Positions 7,526-15,439 are shown, numbered from the stretch's first letter. The stretch: 42,295 nucleotides of DNA from Vibrio penaeicida (GCF_002933855.1 NZ_BFAQ01000051.1:1-42295); one strand, 5' to 3'. A program made the numbers and translations. The notes: generated from the sequence alone by a model not told the origin.

Positions 7526-9313
7526 TTATCGAGCTAGTGGCTCAGTAGCTTGCTTTAACCAACCTAACGATGAACCAGATACTAACGGGCTGATCTCATC
7601 CCACACTTTTGAATGGTAGCTGTTTAACCAAGTTAATTCTGGATCGGTCAAAAGAGCAACATCAATATTGCGCTTATCGATAGGACATCGCGTTAGTGAC
7701 TCAAACGCTAGCATATTCGTATCGCCTTGCGTTTCAACTTCAACGACCAATTCCAAGTTTTCTATTCGAATACCGAACTCATCAGCACGGTAATAACCTG
7801 GCTCATTAGAAAGTACCATGCCTTCCAGTAGAGCGACGTTATTAACGACAGGCGCGATTCTCTGAGGACCTTCATGAACACTTAGGAAATGCCCAACACC
7901 ATGACCCGTACCATGATCAAAATTATAGCCATTTGCCCAAAGATGCTGACGCGCAAGAATGTCTAGTTGGTGCCCTGTTGTTCCATGAGGGAATATTGCA
8001 TTAGCAAGACCAATATGACCTTTCAAAACCAACGTAAATTGCTGGATCATGTCGTGGCTAGGTTTACCTATCGCAATAGTACGTGTTATGTCTGTTGTAC
8101 CATCTGGGTACTGACCACCTGAATCCACTAGGTAAAGTGAATCTGGTTCTAACTTACCGGGCTCTGGTTGGTTCATGTGATTGTAGTGACACATTGCGCC
8201 ATTGCCAGCTGAAGCAGAAATAGTGTCAAAGCTTAAATCTGCCAACGTTGGATCGGCCTTACGGAATTCATGAAGCTTATCTGCGAGAAGACCTTCATCA
8301 TGATAATTTCCTGCTTCTACCTCGGCATCAAGCCATGACAGGAAGTTAACCATTGCGGCACCATCACGAAGGTGCGATGCGCGCATTCCTTCAATTTCTG
8401 CTGAGTTTTTCGCTGCCTTCGGAAGTAAACATGGGTCGTCACCATTAATAACTTCAGCACCGGCATTTTGTAGAGTCAGTGTAAACCAAGCGTTGCTTGT
8501 TACGGGGTCTACTAAGACATTTTTGCCTGAGAGCGCGTGAAGCTGAGATTCAAGTTGTTCTGGAGAATAAACCGTAACACCTTGACCGACATGCTCTGAA
8601 AAATCGCCTGGTAAGCGTGCTGGATCGATAAAGAACTCTACGTTAGCGTCGGAATGAACAATCGCATGTGATAAAAGTACCGGTAAGCAAGAGACATCCA
8701 AGCCACGAACATTCAACAGCCAACAAATGGAATCAAGCTGTGTTAGCAATGCTGCATCGGCACGGTTTTCTTTCACAATTTCAGCGATTTCTTGACGCTT
8801 ACTTTCACTTGCTTGTCCAACGAGTTCTTGCCCCATTAAGCGAGCATCTGTATAGACTGGAGCGGGTCTGTCGGACCAGATATGATCGACTGGGTTGTCG
8901 TTGACAAGTACCAACTCAAGCTTATTGGCGACTTTGTCTTGTGCTTTTAAAAGCCAAGAATGCGAGTGCATTTTAGGATCGATCGCTAACTTGTCATTGG
9001 TCGAAAGATTTTCCAGTGCCCAGTCTAGAGGAGGTTGTTGGGTTAAATGGCAGTATTCAAACACTTCGGCAGGAGCTTGTTTCGTTACCTGAACGGTATA
9101 GCGACCATCAACAAAAATTGCAGCTTTGTCAGCAGTGATCACAGTTGCACCAGCTGAGCCTGTAAACCCGGTAGCCCAAAGTAAACGTTCGTGATGAGCA
9201 GGAACGTATTCTCCCAAAAATTCATCTTCGTGGGGAATGATGACTGCATCAACGTTGTTTTCGCTTAACCAGCGACGAAGGGCTTCTACTCTTTGTTTAA
9301 TCATGACATCCAT
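7526..9313 (-). CDS. Xaa-Pro aminopeptidase, M24B family, three-domain type
   Basis: The protein is a cytosolic metallopeptidase that removes an N-terminal residue preceding proline. At 595 residues it is the long form resembling eukaryotic XPNPEP1, with two creatinase-like N-terminal domains, the M24 pita-bread catalytic domain and a C-terminal extension, rather than the 440-residue E. coli PepP. Dinuclear metal ligands are visible in order: Asp in YLVDSGGQY, Asp in GTTDITRT, His in FDHGTGHGVGHFLSVHEGP, Glu in LSNEPGYY and Glu in IRIENLELV. Two in-frame ATGs (9313 and 9304) are equally plausible starts. It is transcribed alone towards thiH and is possibly co-directional with the upstream LysR gene. 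Confidence 0.92.
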   Translation of the reverse strand: MDVMIKQRVEALRRWLSENNVDAVIIPHEDEFLGEYVPAHHERLLWATGFTGSAGATVITADKAAIFVDGRYTVQVTKQAPAEVFEYCHLTQQPPLDWALENLSTNDKLAIDPKMHSHSWLLKAQDKVANKLELVLVNDNPVDHIWSDRPAPVYTDARLMGQELVGQASESKRQEIAEIVKENRADAALLTQLDSICWLLNVRGLDVSCLPVLLSHAIVHSDANVEFFIDPARLPGDFSEHVGQGVTVYSPEQLESQLHALSGKNVLVDPVTSNAWFTLTLQNAGAEVINGDDPCLLPKAAKNSAEIEGMRASHLRDGAAMVNFLSWLDAEVEAGNYHDEGLLADKLHEFRKADPTLADLSFDTISASAGNGAMCHYNHMNQPEPGKLEPDSLYLVDSGGQYPDGTTDITRTIAIGKPSHDMIQQFTLVLKGHIGLANAIFPHGTTGHQLDILARQHLWANGYNFDHGTGHGVGHFLSVHEGPQRIAPVVNNVALLEGMVLSNEPGYYRADEFGIRIENLELVVEVETQGDTNMLAFESLTRCPIDKRNIDVALLTDPELTWLNSYHSKVWDEISPLVSGSSLGWLKQATEPLAR

Positions 9314-9459
9314 CCGTATGATTCCTTTTCGACTGTCTAATTATCCGTGCTTACGACGAAATTGCGTACAAACTATCGTTTTTTTAACAGACAAGCAATG
9401 TATTCTACTGGGAGATGGTATCGGGCTTGTAAGCAATTTTAAACGTATCAAAATATAGC

Positions 9460-9480
9460 CTCAGTTAGTCAATCACTGAG
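9460..9480 (-). terminator. Weak hairpin after the LysR gene
   Basis: CTCAGT and ACTGAG form a 6-bp stem with a 9-base loop, two bases beyond the LysR stop. On the minus strand it is followed by GCTATATTTTG, only a partial T-run, so it may be a weak or Rho-assisted terminator. Confidence 0.4.
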
Positions 9481-9482
9481 CT

Positions 9483-10433
9483 TCAAGTTTCTTTGTTTAA
9501 GTGGTGTGTATGCGAGGTAATGATGTCCCTAAACCAGCTAAGAGCGGCGTCTTGTTTTCTGTCTTTGTGCCAGAAAAGGGTATAAGCCATTGGAGGCAGA
9601 TCCGTGGGTAAAGGCAATAATACCAAGTCGAGGTATCCAGAGATGTACTGGGCGAAATGTCTGGGTGCGGTGAAAACAAAATCGGTATAGGTACACAAGC
9701 TAGCAGCGCTGTTGAAATCGGGAACATACAATGCGATGTCACGTTCCAAGCCCTTGTCGGCGAGCTTGTAGTCAAGTAACCAGCGATCGTTTCCATCACA
9801 TCGAACTTGAACATGTCGCTCTGCAAGATACGCATCTAAATCCCAATGGCGGCTCAATACAGGGTGATATTTTCGAACCAAGCAAACCTGTTGGTCTTGA
9901 AATATTTCCTGCATTTCTATGTCGCTTGGGGGCAACATGGTTAGGGTGGCATCGGTAATATCGATGTCTTTTCCTGTTATACCGAAATCTATATCTCCCG
10001 ATTGAAGAAGTTTAAAGGTTTCTTTATTCCAAGGGTGTGTAGTGAGTTTGATGCCTGGTGACTCTTGAAAAAGCTTGGGAAGAAAGTGGGGCAAGATAAG
10101 TGGGTACACACTTTCAACCAATGATATATGGAATCGACGATTGGATGTTTTTGGGTCAAAATTTTCTGGTTGTGTTATGGATTCCAAATGATAGATCAGA
10201 GCTTCCAATTTAGGTTTAAGTAACAGTGCGCGTGGTGTTGGGTTTAATCCGTGTGCACTTCTGTAAAATAATGGGTCATCAAATTGCGTGCGCAATTTCG
10301 CGAGAGACTTGCTCACCGCCGATTGGGTTAGACAGAGCCGAGAAGCAGCTCGAGTTACGTTTCTTTCTTCAAGCAGTACGTTAAGACAAACCAGAAGGTT
10401 GAGGTCGATTCTACCCAGTTGTTCAATGTTCAT
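9483..10433 (-). CDS. LysR-family transcriptional regulator
   Basis: This is a 316-residue LysR regulator. The N-terminal winged helix-turn-helix is at residues about 10-65 (DLNLLVCLNVLLEERNVTRA, ASRLCLTQSAVSKSLAKLR), followed by a periplasmic-binding-like effector domain (RFHISLVESVYPLILPHFLP; DIDFGITG). It is divergent from a Bcr/CflA exporter gene with about 100 bp between starts, so it probably regulates that exporter and itself. The inducer cannot be read from the sequence. An AGGGGAA stretch supplies the ribosome-binding site. Confidence 0.9.
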   Translation of the reverse strand: MNIEQLGRIDLNLLVCLNVLLEERNVTRAASRLCLTQSAVSKSLAKLRTQFDDPLFYRSAHGLNPTPRALLLKPKLEALIYHLESITQPENFDPKTSNRRFHISLVESVYPLILPHFLPKLFQESPGIKLTTHPWNKETFKLLQSGDIDFGITGKDIDITDATLTMLPPSDIEMQEIFQDQQVCLVRKYHPVLSRHWDLDAYLAERHVQVRCDGNDRWLLDYKLADKGLERDIALYVPDFNSAASLCTYTDFVFTAPRHFAQYISGYLDLVLLPLPTDLPPMAYTLFWHKDRKQDAALSWFRDIITSHTHHLNKET

Positions 10434-10439
10434 TAAGAA

Positions 10440-10454
10440 ATTCCCCTGTGGAAT
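10440..10454. promoter_or_regulatory. Possible LysR operator (T-N11-A)
   Basis: ATTCCCCTGTGGAAT is an inverted repeat with ATTCC/GGAAT arms that fits the T-N11-A pattern of LysR boxes. It lies in the divergent gap and overlaps the LysR gene's ribosome-binding region. It is short enough to be coincidental. Confidence 0.3.
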
Positions 10455-10536
10455 ATCTGAGATGAAAACAGTCCATTTCCATTCATATCACTACGATAAT
10501 AAACTGCGTTCTAAGAAAACAGAAGTGATGGTTATT

Positions 10537-11733
10537 ATGTCGGCAATAAACCCAGAAAAAGTATCAAGGCTTCAATTCTCCATGCTTATCATGCTGGTGC
10601 TATTTAGCCCTATGGCAATCGATATCTATCTTCCTGCGTTGCCAACAATGGCAAAAGCGTTTCAAGTGGAAGCGACGCTTGCTCAAGATACGGTGACTTG
10701 GTTTTTATTTGCTATGGGTGTTGGGCAGCTATTTGCAGGTCCCATTGCCGACAGATACGGACGTCGAACTGTTGCATTAGGAGGCATAGTTATTTACGGG
10801 TTGAGCGCTTATTTGGCGTGGGTTGCTCAATCCATTGAGTGGATGCTAATGGCTCGGCTGCTGCAAGGCTTCGGTGCTTGCGCAACATCGGTAGCAGCTT
10901 TTGCAACAGTTCGCGATATGTTTGGACCTAAAAAAAGCGGCAGAATGATCAGTTACCTAAACGGGGCAATATGCTTTATACCTGCATTGGCACCAATTTT
11001 AGGGAGCTGGCTAACCCAACAGTTTGGTTGGCGGAGTAACTTCAGCTTTATGGCGGGTTTTGCTGTGGTGGGTGGTATTATGATGCTGGTGAATTTCAAA
11101 GAAACCAATCCATCACGTTCAGAAGAGCCACTATTTAAACCTACGAGATATTTTAGCGTACTAAAACACCCCAGTTTTATATTTCATGCATCGCTTTGTA
11201 TGTTAGGAATGGCTGTCATTTTGGCTTATGTAACGTCTGCGCCTGTAGTGTTAATGACTAACATGGGGATCTCGATGAATGCCTTTACCTTTTGGTTTGG
11301 GATCAATGCCATCATTAATATCGTTTTTTGCATGGTAGCGCCAAAGCTGATGGATCGCTGGGGCACGCACGGTACCTTGGTATTTGGTATTGTCACCTTG
11401 TTGGTTGGCGGTGCCATGATGCTCGGTATGAAATCGTGGCAAACGCCTTTAGGGTTTATGTTACCCATCTTTTTATCATCGGTAGGCTTTGCAAGTATCA
11501 TGGGCGCTGGTGCAGGAAAGGCACTGGCACCATTTGGTGATAAAGCCGGTACAGCGGCGGCTCTATTGGGGTTATTTCAAATGAGTGGTTCTGGTCTTAT
11601 GGTTGGTATTATGCAAAGGTTGTCATTTGAGCCAGAGACTCTAATTGCTTTGCATATGTGGCTTTTGGCACCAGCACTAATCATTCTTTACAGCCATGTA
11701 GGTAGGAATTGGCATGCTGAAGCAACAAGCTAA
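10537..11733 (+). CDS. Bcr/CflA-family MFS drug exporter
   Basis: The protein is a 398-residue, 12-helix major facilitator transporter of the Bcr/CflA group, proton-driven exporters of drugs or metabolites. The PMAIDIYLPALP segment of helix 1 is the family signature, and the motif A loop is GPIADRYGRRTVA. The open frame extends back to 10288, but that part overlaps the LysR gene antisense. The initiation codon is taken as the ATG at 10537 (MSAINPEK); an ATG at 10528 is also possible. Probably controlled by the divergent LysR protein. It matches the exporter that precedes tsrA in V. cholerae. Confidence 0.9.
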   Translation: MSAINPEKVSRLQFSMLIMLVLFSPMAIDIYLPALPTMAKAFQVEATLAQDTVTWFLFAMGVGQLFAGPIADRYGRRTVALGGIVIYGLSAYLAWVAQSIEWMLMARLLQGFGACATSVAAFATVRDMFGPKKSGRMISYLNGAICFIPALAPILGSWLTQQFGWRSNFSFMAGFAVVGGIMMLVNFKETNPSRSEEPLFKPTRYFSVLKHPSFIFHASLCMLGMAVILAYVTSAPVVLMTNMGISMNAFTFWFGINAIINIVFCMVAPKLMDRWGTHGTLVFGIVTLLVGGAMMLGMKSWQTPLGFMLPIFLSSVGFASIMGAGAGKALAPFGDKAGTAAALLGLFQMSGSGLMVGIMQRLSFEPETLIALHMWLLAPALIILYSHVGRNWHAEATS

Positions 11734-11857
11734 CTGCCTTTTCTAAATATAAATGCCCAATAATTGAAATTGATTGTTTTCCCAACAGCGAAAGGGGTGT
11801 ATATTTAGCGGCACATATATAATTATTTCCCCGATCTATTTGGAAGATACATATTCA

Positions 11858-12142
11858 ATGTCGATGACAACATATGAGATGGCTCGTATTTTAGAGCAAT
11901 TAGAAGAGTCTCCAGAAAAAGTAATGTTCGGAAAACTGCTTAGTGAACTCGGGAATCAGAGTGAAGAGCGTATTCGAAGCGCAGCCAAACAAGTTCCTTT
12001 GCATATGCTAAGAGATATTGTTTATCAATTTCAGCAAGTGATTGAATCACGTAAGAGTGAAAGTGTTCAGCAACTCGCTGCTGAATTGGCTCAACAAGGT
12101 ATTTCACCAGATGAATTGAAAGAATTCCTTTCTAAGAAATAA
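11858..12142 (+). CDS. tsrA: TsrA, H-NS N-terminus-like global regulator
   Basis: The 94-residue protein has no DNA-binding tail. Residues about 30-90 can be laid on the H-NS oligomerisation domain: IRSAAKQVPLHMLRDIVYQF corresponds to the H-NS helix with ECTLETLEEMLEKLE, VIESRKSE to VVNERREE, and QQGISPDELKEFL to ADGIDPNELLNSL. Position after the Bcr/CflA exporter matches V. cholerae TsrA, known as a repressor of type VI secretion and virulence genes with weak H-NS similarity. It may act by joining H-NS complexes (inference). The start at ATG 11858 is preceded by GGAAG 11 bases away; ATG 11864 is the alternative. Confidence 0.78.
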   Translation: MSMTTYEMARILEQLEESPEKVMFGKLLSELGNQSEERIRSAAKQVPLHMLRDIVYQFQQVIESRKSESVQQLAAELAQQGISPDELKEFLSKK

Positions 12143-12154
12143 TCGGATTCTAAA

Positions 12155-12186
12155 ATTAAAAGCCAGCCTCAGTGCTGGCTTTTAAT
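12155..12186 (+). terminator. Terminator after tsrA
   Basis: TTAAAAGCCAGC and GCTGGCTTTTAA form a 12-bp stem with a 6-base loop, ending in TTTTAATTT. It lies 15 bases past the tsrA stop. Confidence 0.88.
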
Positions 12187-12437
12187 TTATCTGCGGAATT
12201 CCTAGCAATATTTAGCAAATACGAAAGGCTTTTGGCTGTTAATATATTTCTCAAAATTATTCAAATTAATAATTTAGGCTCTCATCCAACCTTACCTAAT
12301 TATATTTTCAATATCTGCCATTAATATCTTAAGACTTATCCACCTACATTCTTATTGATAGCTGCATACCTGAAGCATTAAAAACGAGGTACTTGCTCTA
12401 AATAGTCTGGATATGTAGCTCAGTTAGCATAGGGTGA
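12187..12437. other. AT-rich intergenic stretch, no gene seen
   Basis: No plausible reading frame with a ribosome-binding site is visible. The stretch is strongly AT-rich, and together with the following 260 bases it separates the convergent tsrA and bufferin transcripts. Around 12410-12435 it contains ATGTAGCTCAGTTAGCAT, which resembles the D-arm of a tRNA but has no matching anticodon or T-arm. Confidence 0.6.
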
Positions 12438-12468
12438 TAAAAAAAGGCGGCTTTATTACTGCCGCCTT
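12438..12468 (-). terminator. Intrinsic terminator, minus strand
   Basis: An 8-bp GC-rich stem (12444-12451 with 12461-12468) has a 9-base loop and seven U on the minus strand. It ends the candidate small RNA. Confidence 0.8.
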
Positions 12469-12600
12469 GGTCATCCACGGTGAGGGATGGACGTGGTGAC
12501 GAAATACATCAATCTTCTATCTTCATCTCAACTGCATCAGTGTTTACTGCACAGACGATGATAATGATATAGATGTTAATAGAGTGTTTATTGGAACCTA
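12438..12600 (-). ncRNA. Candidate small RNA with its own terminator
   Basis: On the minus strand, the stem GTCA-CCACG / CGTGG-A-TGAC (about 12471-12501) is followed at once by a strong terminator hairpin, AAGGCGGC / GCCGCCTT (12444-12468), and a run of seven U. The bufferin operon already ends at another terminator at 12630-12654, so this second terminator implies a separate short transcript, or read-through processed into a 3'-derived RNA. The 5' end is not determined and no strong promoter is evident. Confidence 0.4.
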
Positions 12601-12628
12601 AGACAAGCACTTATGGCTTAGAGGCGTT

Positions 12629-12654
12629 GAAAAAAATGCCCCAGAAACTGGGGC
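12629..12654 (-). terminator. Terminator of the bufferin operon
   Basis: GCCCCAG / CTGGGGC at 12638-12654 is followed on the minus strand by A then seven U. It lies 48 bases beyond the DoxX stop codon. Confidence 0.88.
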
Positions 12655-12702
12655 TAATTGGTAGGTAGCTTACAGGTTGCTACTTAACTAAAGGGAGATT
12701 GG

Positions 12703-13158
12703 TTATTGAGTAAGCTTTTTCTTTAAAATATGGTCAGCTGAAATCAGACCTGCCCCCCAAACGACATTTATGAGAATCATCAAACCCCATAGCTGATGAT
12801 CGTAGAAGCCTTTCTCCCATAGAAGCGGGTAAGAGATAACGGCAATAATGTTAAATACAAATAAAATGGCGGCCATTGGGCGCGTAAATAGCCCGAGCGC
12901 CAGAAATACAGGTAGAATCAGTTCTGCGGCTGTGCCCGAGTATGCAGCAAACTCCCAAGGTAGCAGTGGTACAACATACTCAAATTCAAAGAGATACAAA
13001 GTGCTGTCCCATGATGCAATTTTGGTAAGCCCTGAATTGAAAAAGACCCAGGCTACCCACAAACGGCAAAATACGAGTAACAATGGAATAAATCCAGCTT
13101 GAAGCTTGTCTATGATCTCGTCATAGATGTCGATAATATTTCGGATAGCTGAACTCAT
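12703..13158 (-). CDS. DoxX-family membrane protein (bufferin operon)
   Basis: The protein has 151 residues and four predicted membrane helices (FIPLLLVFCRLWVAWVFF, FAAYSGTAAELILPVFLALG, PMAAILFVFNIIAVISY, LWGLMILINVVWGAGL), as in the DoxX/DoxD family. Its ATG overlaps the stop of the preceding gene by four bases (ATGA), with GAGGAAG just before it, so the two are translationally coupled. DoxX proteins are common partners of MNIO/DUF2063 operons, but their role is unproven; a redox or export function is suggested. The open frame extends upstream to 13281, but that part overlaps bufC and is not used. Confidence 0.88.
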   Translation of the reverse strand: MSSAIRNIIDIYDEIIDKLQAGFIPLLLVFCRLWVAWVFFNSGLTKIASWDSTLYLFEFEYVVPLLPWEFAAYSGTAAELILPVFLALGLFTRPMAAILFVFNIIAVISYPLLWEKGFYDHQLWGLMILINVVWGAGLISADHILKKKLTQ

Positions 13159-13934
13159 AATTCTTCCTCTGTTTGTTGTTCTTTTATACTGAACCCATCT
13201 AAGTAGCCTGAAGCCATTAAAGTGTTCAAATGTCCTAATAAATCGGGTTCGATTTCTGCTAGGGATAACCCCATCGAACAAGATTGAATAAGTAGATGTA
13301 CTTCATCTGATATGGGATCAATATGAAGGTGGCGAGCGGAATCAAGCCATAAGACGCCTTGCTCGGCGTTGTTCAGTTCCAGCCCGTCAAATTTCTCTTT
13401 TTCTAGGGCTTCCCACAAAGAAAAAACGGCAAATTGGCTGGATATAAGCTGAATATTTGAAGCAAGATGAAAGACAAGCGACGGCTGTTGTGCTTCAGTA
13501 ACGGAAGCTAGCTTTTCCAAAGATAAGTATGGCTTTTTTTTTGCTAAAGATAATGCCATTTCACTTAAGTCTAGTTTCCATTCCATGTCAGCGATATCTG
13601 AAAGATAAGGTACGGCAGCGATAACTTGATCAAACTGTCGTATCGTGTCTGCAAATCCTTCACCATATCCCGAGACATCGCCTTCGGTTAAAGGACGAGT
13701 CAAAACGTGTTGGCGTGCAAGTTGTTGAAAACATTCCTCACCCACTAGTGCTAACACCTTGGGGTAAGTAGCTTCTATCACTTCGCACAAACTCATCACG
13801 AAATTATTGCGATAAATCTGCATACGCTCGTCTGCAGAAAACTCGTCTGACACTAAATCACAGGACTCTCCAGTGGCTTGGTAATGCAGTGCCTTGGCAA
13901 ACTGACTTTGTAGCTCAGCGAGGGAAAGCGCCAT
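13155..13934 (-). CDS. bufC: DUF2063 (BufC/HvfC-type) partner of the MNIO maturase
   Basis: The 259-residue protein starts with the DUF2063 domain (LAELQSQFAKAL, MQIYRNNFVMSLCEVIEATYP, VSGYGEGFADTIRQF). Proteins of this family work as the partner that presents the precursor peptide to a DUF692 iron oxidase; the older label 'putative DNA-binding domain' is probably not its function. The gene overlaps the upstream maturase by 20 bases and the downstream DoxX by 4, so all three form one coupled unit. Confidence 0.88.
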   Translation of the reverse strand: MALSLAELQSQFAKALHYQATGESCDLVSDEFSADERMQIYRNNFVMSLCEVIEATYPKVLALVGEECFQQLARQHVLTRPLTEGDVSGYGEGFADTIRQFDQVIAAVPYLSDIADMEWKLDLSEMALSLAKKKPYLSLEKLASVTEAQQPSLVFHLASNIQLISSQFAVFSLWEALEKEKFDGLELNNAEQGVLWLDSARHLHIDPISDEVHLLIQSCSMGLSLAEIEPDLLGHLNTLMASGYLDGFSIKEQQTEEEL

Positions 13935-14763
13935 AAGACTCTCCTTGGATCTGCATTAAGTAGTGACTGGCTTTACTTGCCTCCTGAATCAAAATTTGAG
14001 GCTCAGGAATATCCAAGTCCCACTCTATAAGAGTGTGTCGCTCACCATGTTCTTTTATCCACGCATCAAATAACGACCAAACTTCATCACAAACAGGGCG
14101 ACTATGGGTATCGATCCAGATTTCCCCTTTCTCATGCTGCTTAATGGTGAAACCGGCAAGGTGTATCTCATCAACCTTTGTAGCATCGATGCCTGCTAAG
14201 TATTCTTCGCTATCGAAGCCATGGTTGAACGCGCTGACATAAATGTTATTGAAGTCGAGCAATAATCGGCAATCAGTACGCTTTTGTACTTCTGACAGAA
14301 AAACCCATTCATCTATCGTTGAGTGAGAAAACTTCACGTAACTCGATGGGTTTTCAATGAGTAACGGCCTCTTTATTGAATCTTGAACTTGCAGTACATT
14401 CCGACAAAATACATCCAATGCTTCTTCCGTATAGGGAAGCGGCAAAAGATCGTTAAAGTAATGACCGCCGTTTTCACTCCAGCTTAAGTGATCAGAAACG
14501 AGAATGGGTTGTAGGTCACTGACTAGGTTTTTTAGCCGCGCCAAATGTGACTGACTAACACCTTCCACCGAACCTAAAGACAACCCAATACCATGGCAGC
14601 TAATGTCGTAGTTGTTCGCGATTTGATTAAGCTGCTGGCGTTGCAGTGAATTAGGAAGAAAGTAGTTTTCGCTGTGGATTTCCAACCAGCTCAATCCAGT
14701 GGCTTCCTCAGAAAAGTAATCCAAATGTGGTGTTCTTAATCCAACGCCAACTTTGTTGTGCAT
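13915..14763 (-). CDS. bufB: DUF692 multinuclear non-heme iron oxidase (BufB type)
   Basis: The 282-residue TIM-barrel enzyme belongs to the MNIO family, which modifies cysteines of RiPP precursors. Metal-binding residues typical of the family are seen in EIHSENYF, SCHGIGLSLGS, LVSDHLSW, LLIENPSSYV, LLLDFNNIYVSAFNHG, DEIHLAGF, DTHSRPV and IEWDLD. I start at ATG 14763 because GGAGAG is 5-6 bases upstream; an ATG at 14787 is the longer alternative. The substrate is expected to be the small cysteine protein encoded upstream (14910-15170), by comparison with Caulobacter bufferins. Confidence 0.92.
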   Translation of the reverse strand: MHNKVGVGLRTPHLDYFSEEATGLSWLEIHSENYFLPNSLQRQQLNQIANNYDISCHGIGLSLGSVEGVSQSHLARLKNLVSDLQPILVSDHLSWSENGGHYFNDLLPLPYTEEALDVFCRNVLQVQDSIKRPLLIENPSSYVKFSHSTIDEWVFLSEVQKRTDCRLLLDFNNIYVSAFNHGFDSEEYLAGIDATKVDEIHLAGFTIKQHEKGEIWIDTHSRPVCDEVWSLFDAWIKEHGERHTLIEWDLDIPEPQILIQEASKASHYLMQIQGESYGAFPR

Positions 14764-14860
14764 GTCTCTCTCCGGTGGGCTCATCAAGACTTAACCAATA
14801 TTGCTGAGCTGTAAGCGTTTAGCGATTACAAGCCTTTTTCACAAAGCCACTCCATAAATT

Positions 14861-14887
14861 AGGGCGATAAGCATGACTCATCGCCCT
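14861..14887 (-). promoter_or_regulatory. Intra-operon hairpin between bufA and bufB
   Basis: AGGGCGAT and ATCGCCCT form a perfect 8-bp stem with an 11-base loop in the 146-bp gap between precursor and maturase genes. There is no T-run, so it is more likely an mRNA-stabilising or partial attenuation element that lets the precursor be made in excess over the enzymes. Confidence 0.6.
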
Positions 14888-14909
14888 GAAATGGCTAAGA
14901 GGGAAAGGC

Positions 14910-15170
14910 TTAAGAAGACGTGTTGCTTCCACCAGCCAAACGGTCACAAAGACCTTTAGGTACTACGATGAAAGCGTCTTTTTGGAAATCTTCTTTAGAC
15001 GTACCAGCACATGAGCTAGTTTTGGTTGCACAGTCGTTTTTACCTGCTTTGGAAACGCCATAGCATTTCTCTTTTTCTGCTGCGACCGCAGAAGTAGCAG
15101 TTAGAGTAGTACCAGCGATGGCAAGAAGGCCCGTAACAGCAGCAGTAACAGCAAGATTAGACTTTTTCAT
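14910..15170 (-). CDS. bufA: Bufferin-type precursor protein (DUF2282)
   Basis: This is an 86-residue secreted protein. The signal peptide has a KK start, a hydrophobic core (LAVTAAVTGLLAIAGTTL) and an AVA-A cleavage site near residue 30. The mature part has four cysteines (36, 47, 54, 75) in the DUF2282 pattern KCYGVSKAGKNDCAT..SSCAGT..PKGLC. In bufferins such cysteines are converted by the MNIO enzyme and bind copper; that role here is inferred. GAGGATTGAAAT precedes the ATG. It is first in the operon, upstream of bufB, bufC and doxX. Confidence 0.9.
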   Translation of the reverse strand: MKKSNLAVTAAVTGLLAIAGTTLTATSAVAAEKEKCYGVSKAGKNDCATKTSSCAGTSKEDFQKDAFIVVPKGLCDRLAGGSNTSS

Positions 15171-15212
15171 ATTTCAATCCTCGAACTTGATCCTTAGTTT
15201 CTTTAATAAAGA

Positions 15213-15249
15213 CAACCTGTTTCGCGATGGACAAGCGTTTGTCAGGTTG
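15213..15249. promoter_or_regulatory. Inverted repeat upstream of bufA
   Basis: CAACCTG (15213-15219) and CAGGTTG (15243-15249) are perfect inverse copies 23 bases apart in the bufA promoter region, with a smaller CGC/GCG pair inside. It could be a 5'-UTR hairpin or an operator, and no regulator gene is adjacent. The rest of the bufA-uvrD gap is AT-rich, with a long T-run at 15303-15310. Confidence 0.35.
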
Positions 15250-15407
15250 CTTACAGAATAAGATTAGGAATGAACGACAAATCTTTCACAAAAAACGCGA
15301 TTTTTTTTTACTTATTTTTTAAAAGATTTGTAATGTATTGATTTTAAGGCGGTTGTTATTTGGAATATTTATTGTGAATTCAACCTTATTCTTGATTGGA
15401 ATTCGGT

Positions 15408-15439
15408 TATAATGACTAGTTATGTATAAATACACAGTA
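15408..15439 (+). promoter_or_regulatory. uvrD promoter -10 and LexA (SOS) box
   Basis: A perfect TATAAT lies at 15408-15413. Just downstream, TTATGTATAAATACACAGTA at 15420-15439 matches the LexA consensus at 16 of 20 positions, including TGT-N8-ACAG. The box ends seven bases before the uvrD start, so bound LexA would block initiation. uvrD is an SOS gene in E. coli too. No good -35 is visible. Confidence 0.75.

Noticed and set aside
10288..10536. 83-residue N-terminal extension of the Bcr/CflA reading frame
   Set aside because: It lies antisense within the LysR gene, is rich in Arg/Ser, has no ribosome-binding site, and the transporter signature starts right after the internal ATG.
12410..12440. 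tRNA-like D-arm (ATGTAGCTCAGTTAGCAT) before a hairpin
   Set aside because: Only the 5' part looks like a tRNA. There is no anticodon stem, T-arm or matching acceptor strand in the following 60 bases, so it is at most a decayed fragment or chance.
13159..13281. Longer start for the DoxX protein
   Set aside because: The extension overlaps bufC in another frame and is basic and non-hydrophobic. The ATGA overlap with GAGGAAG marks the real start.
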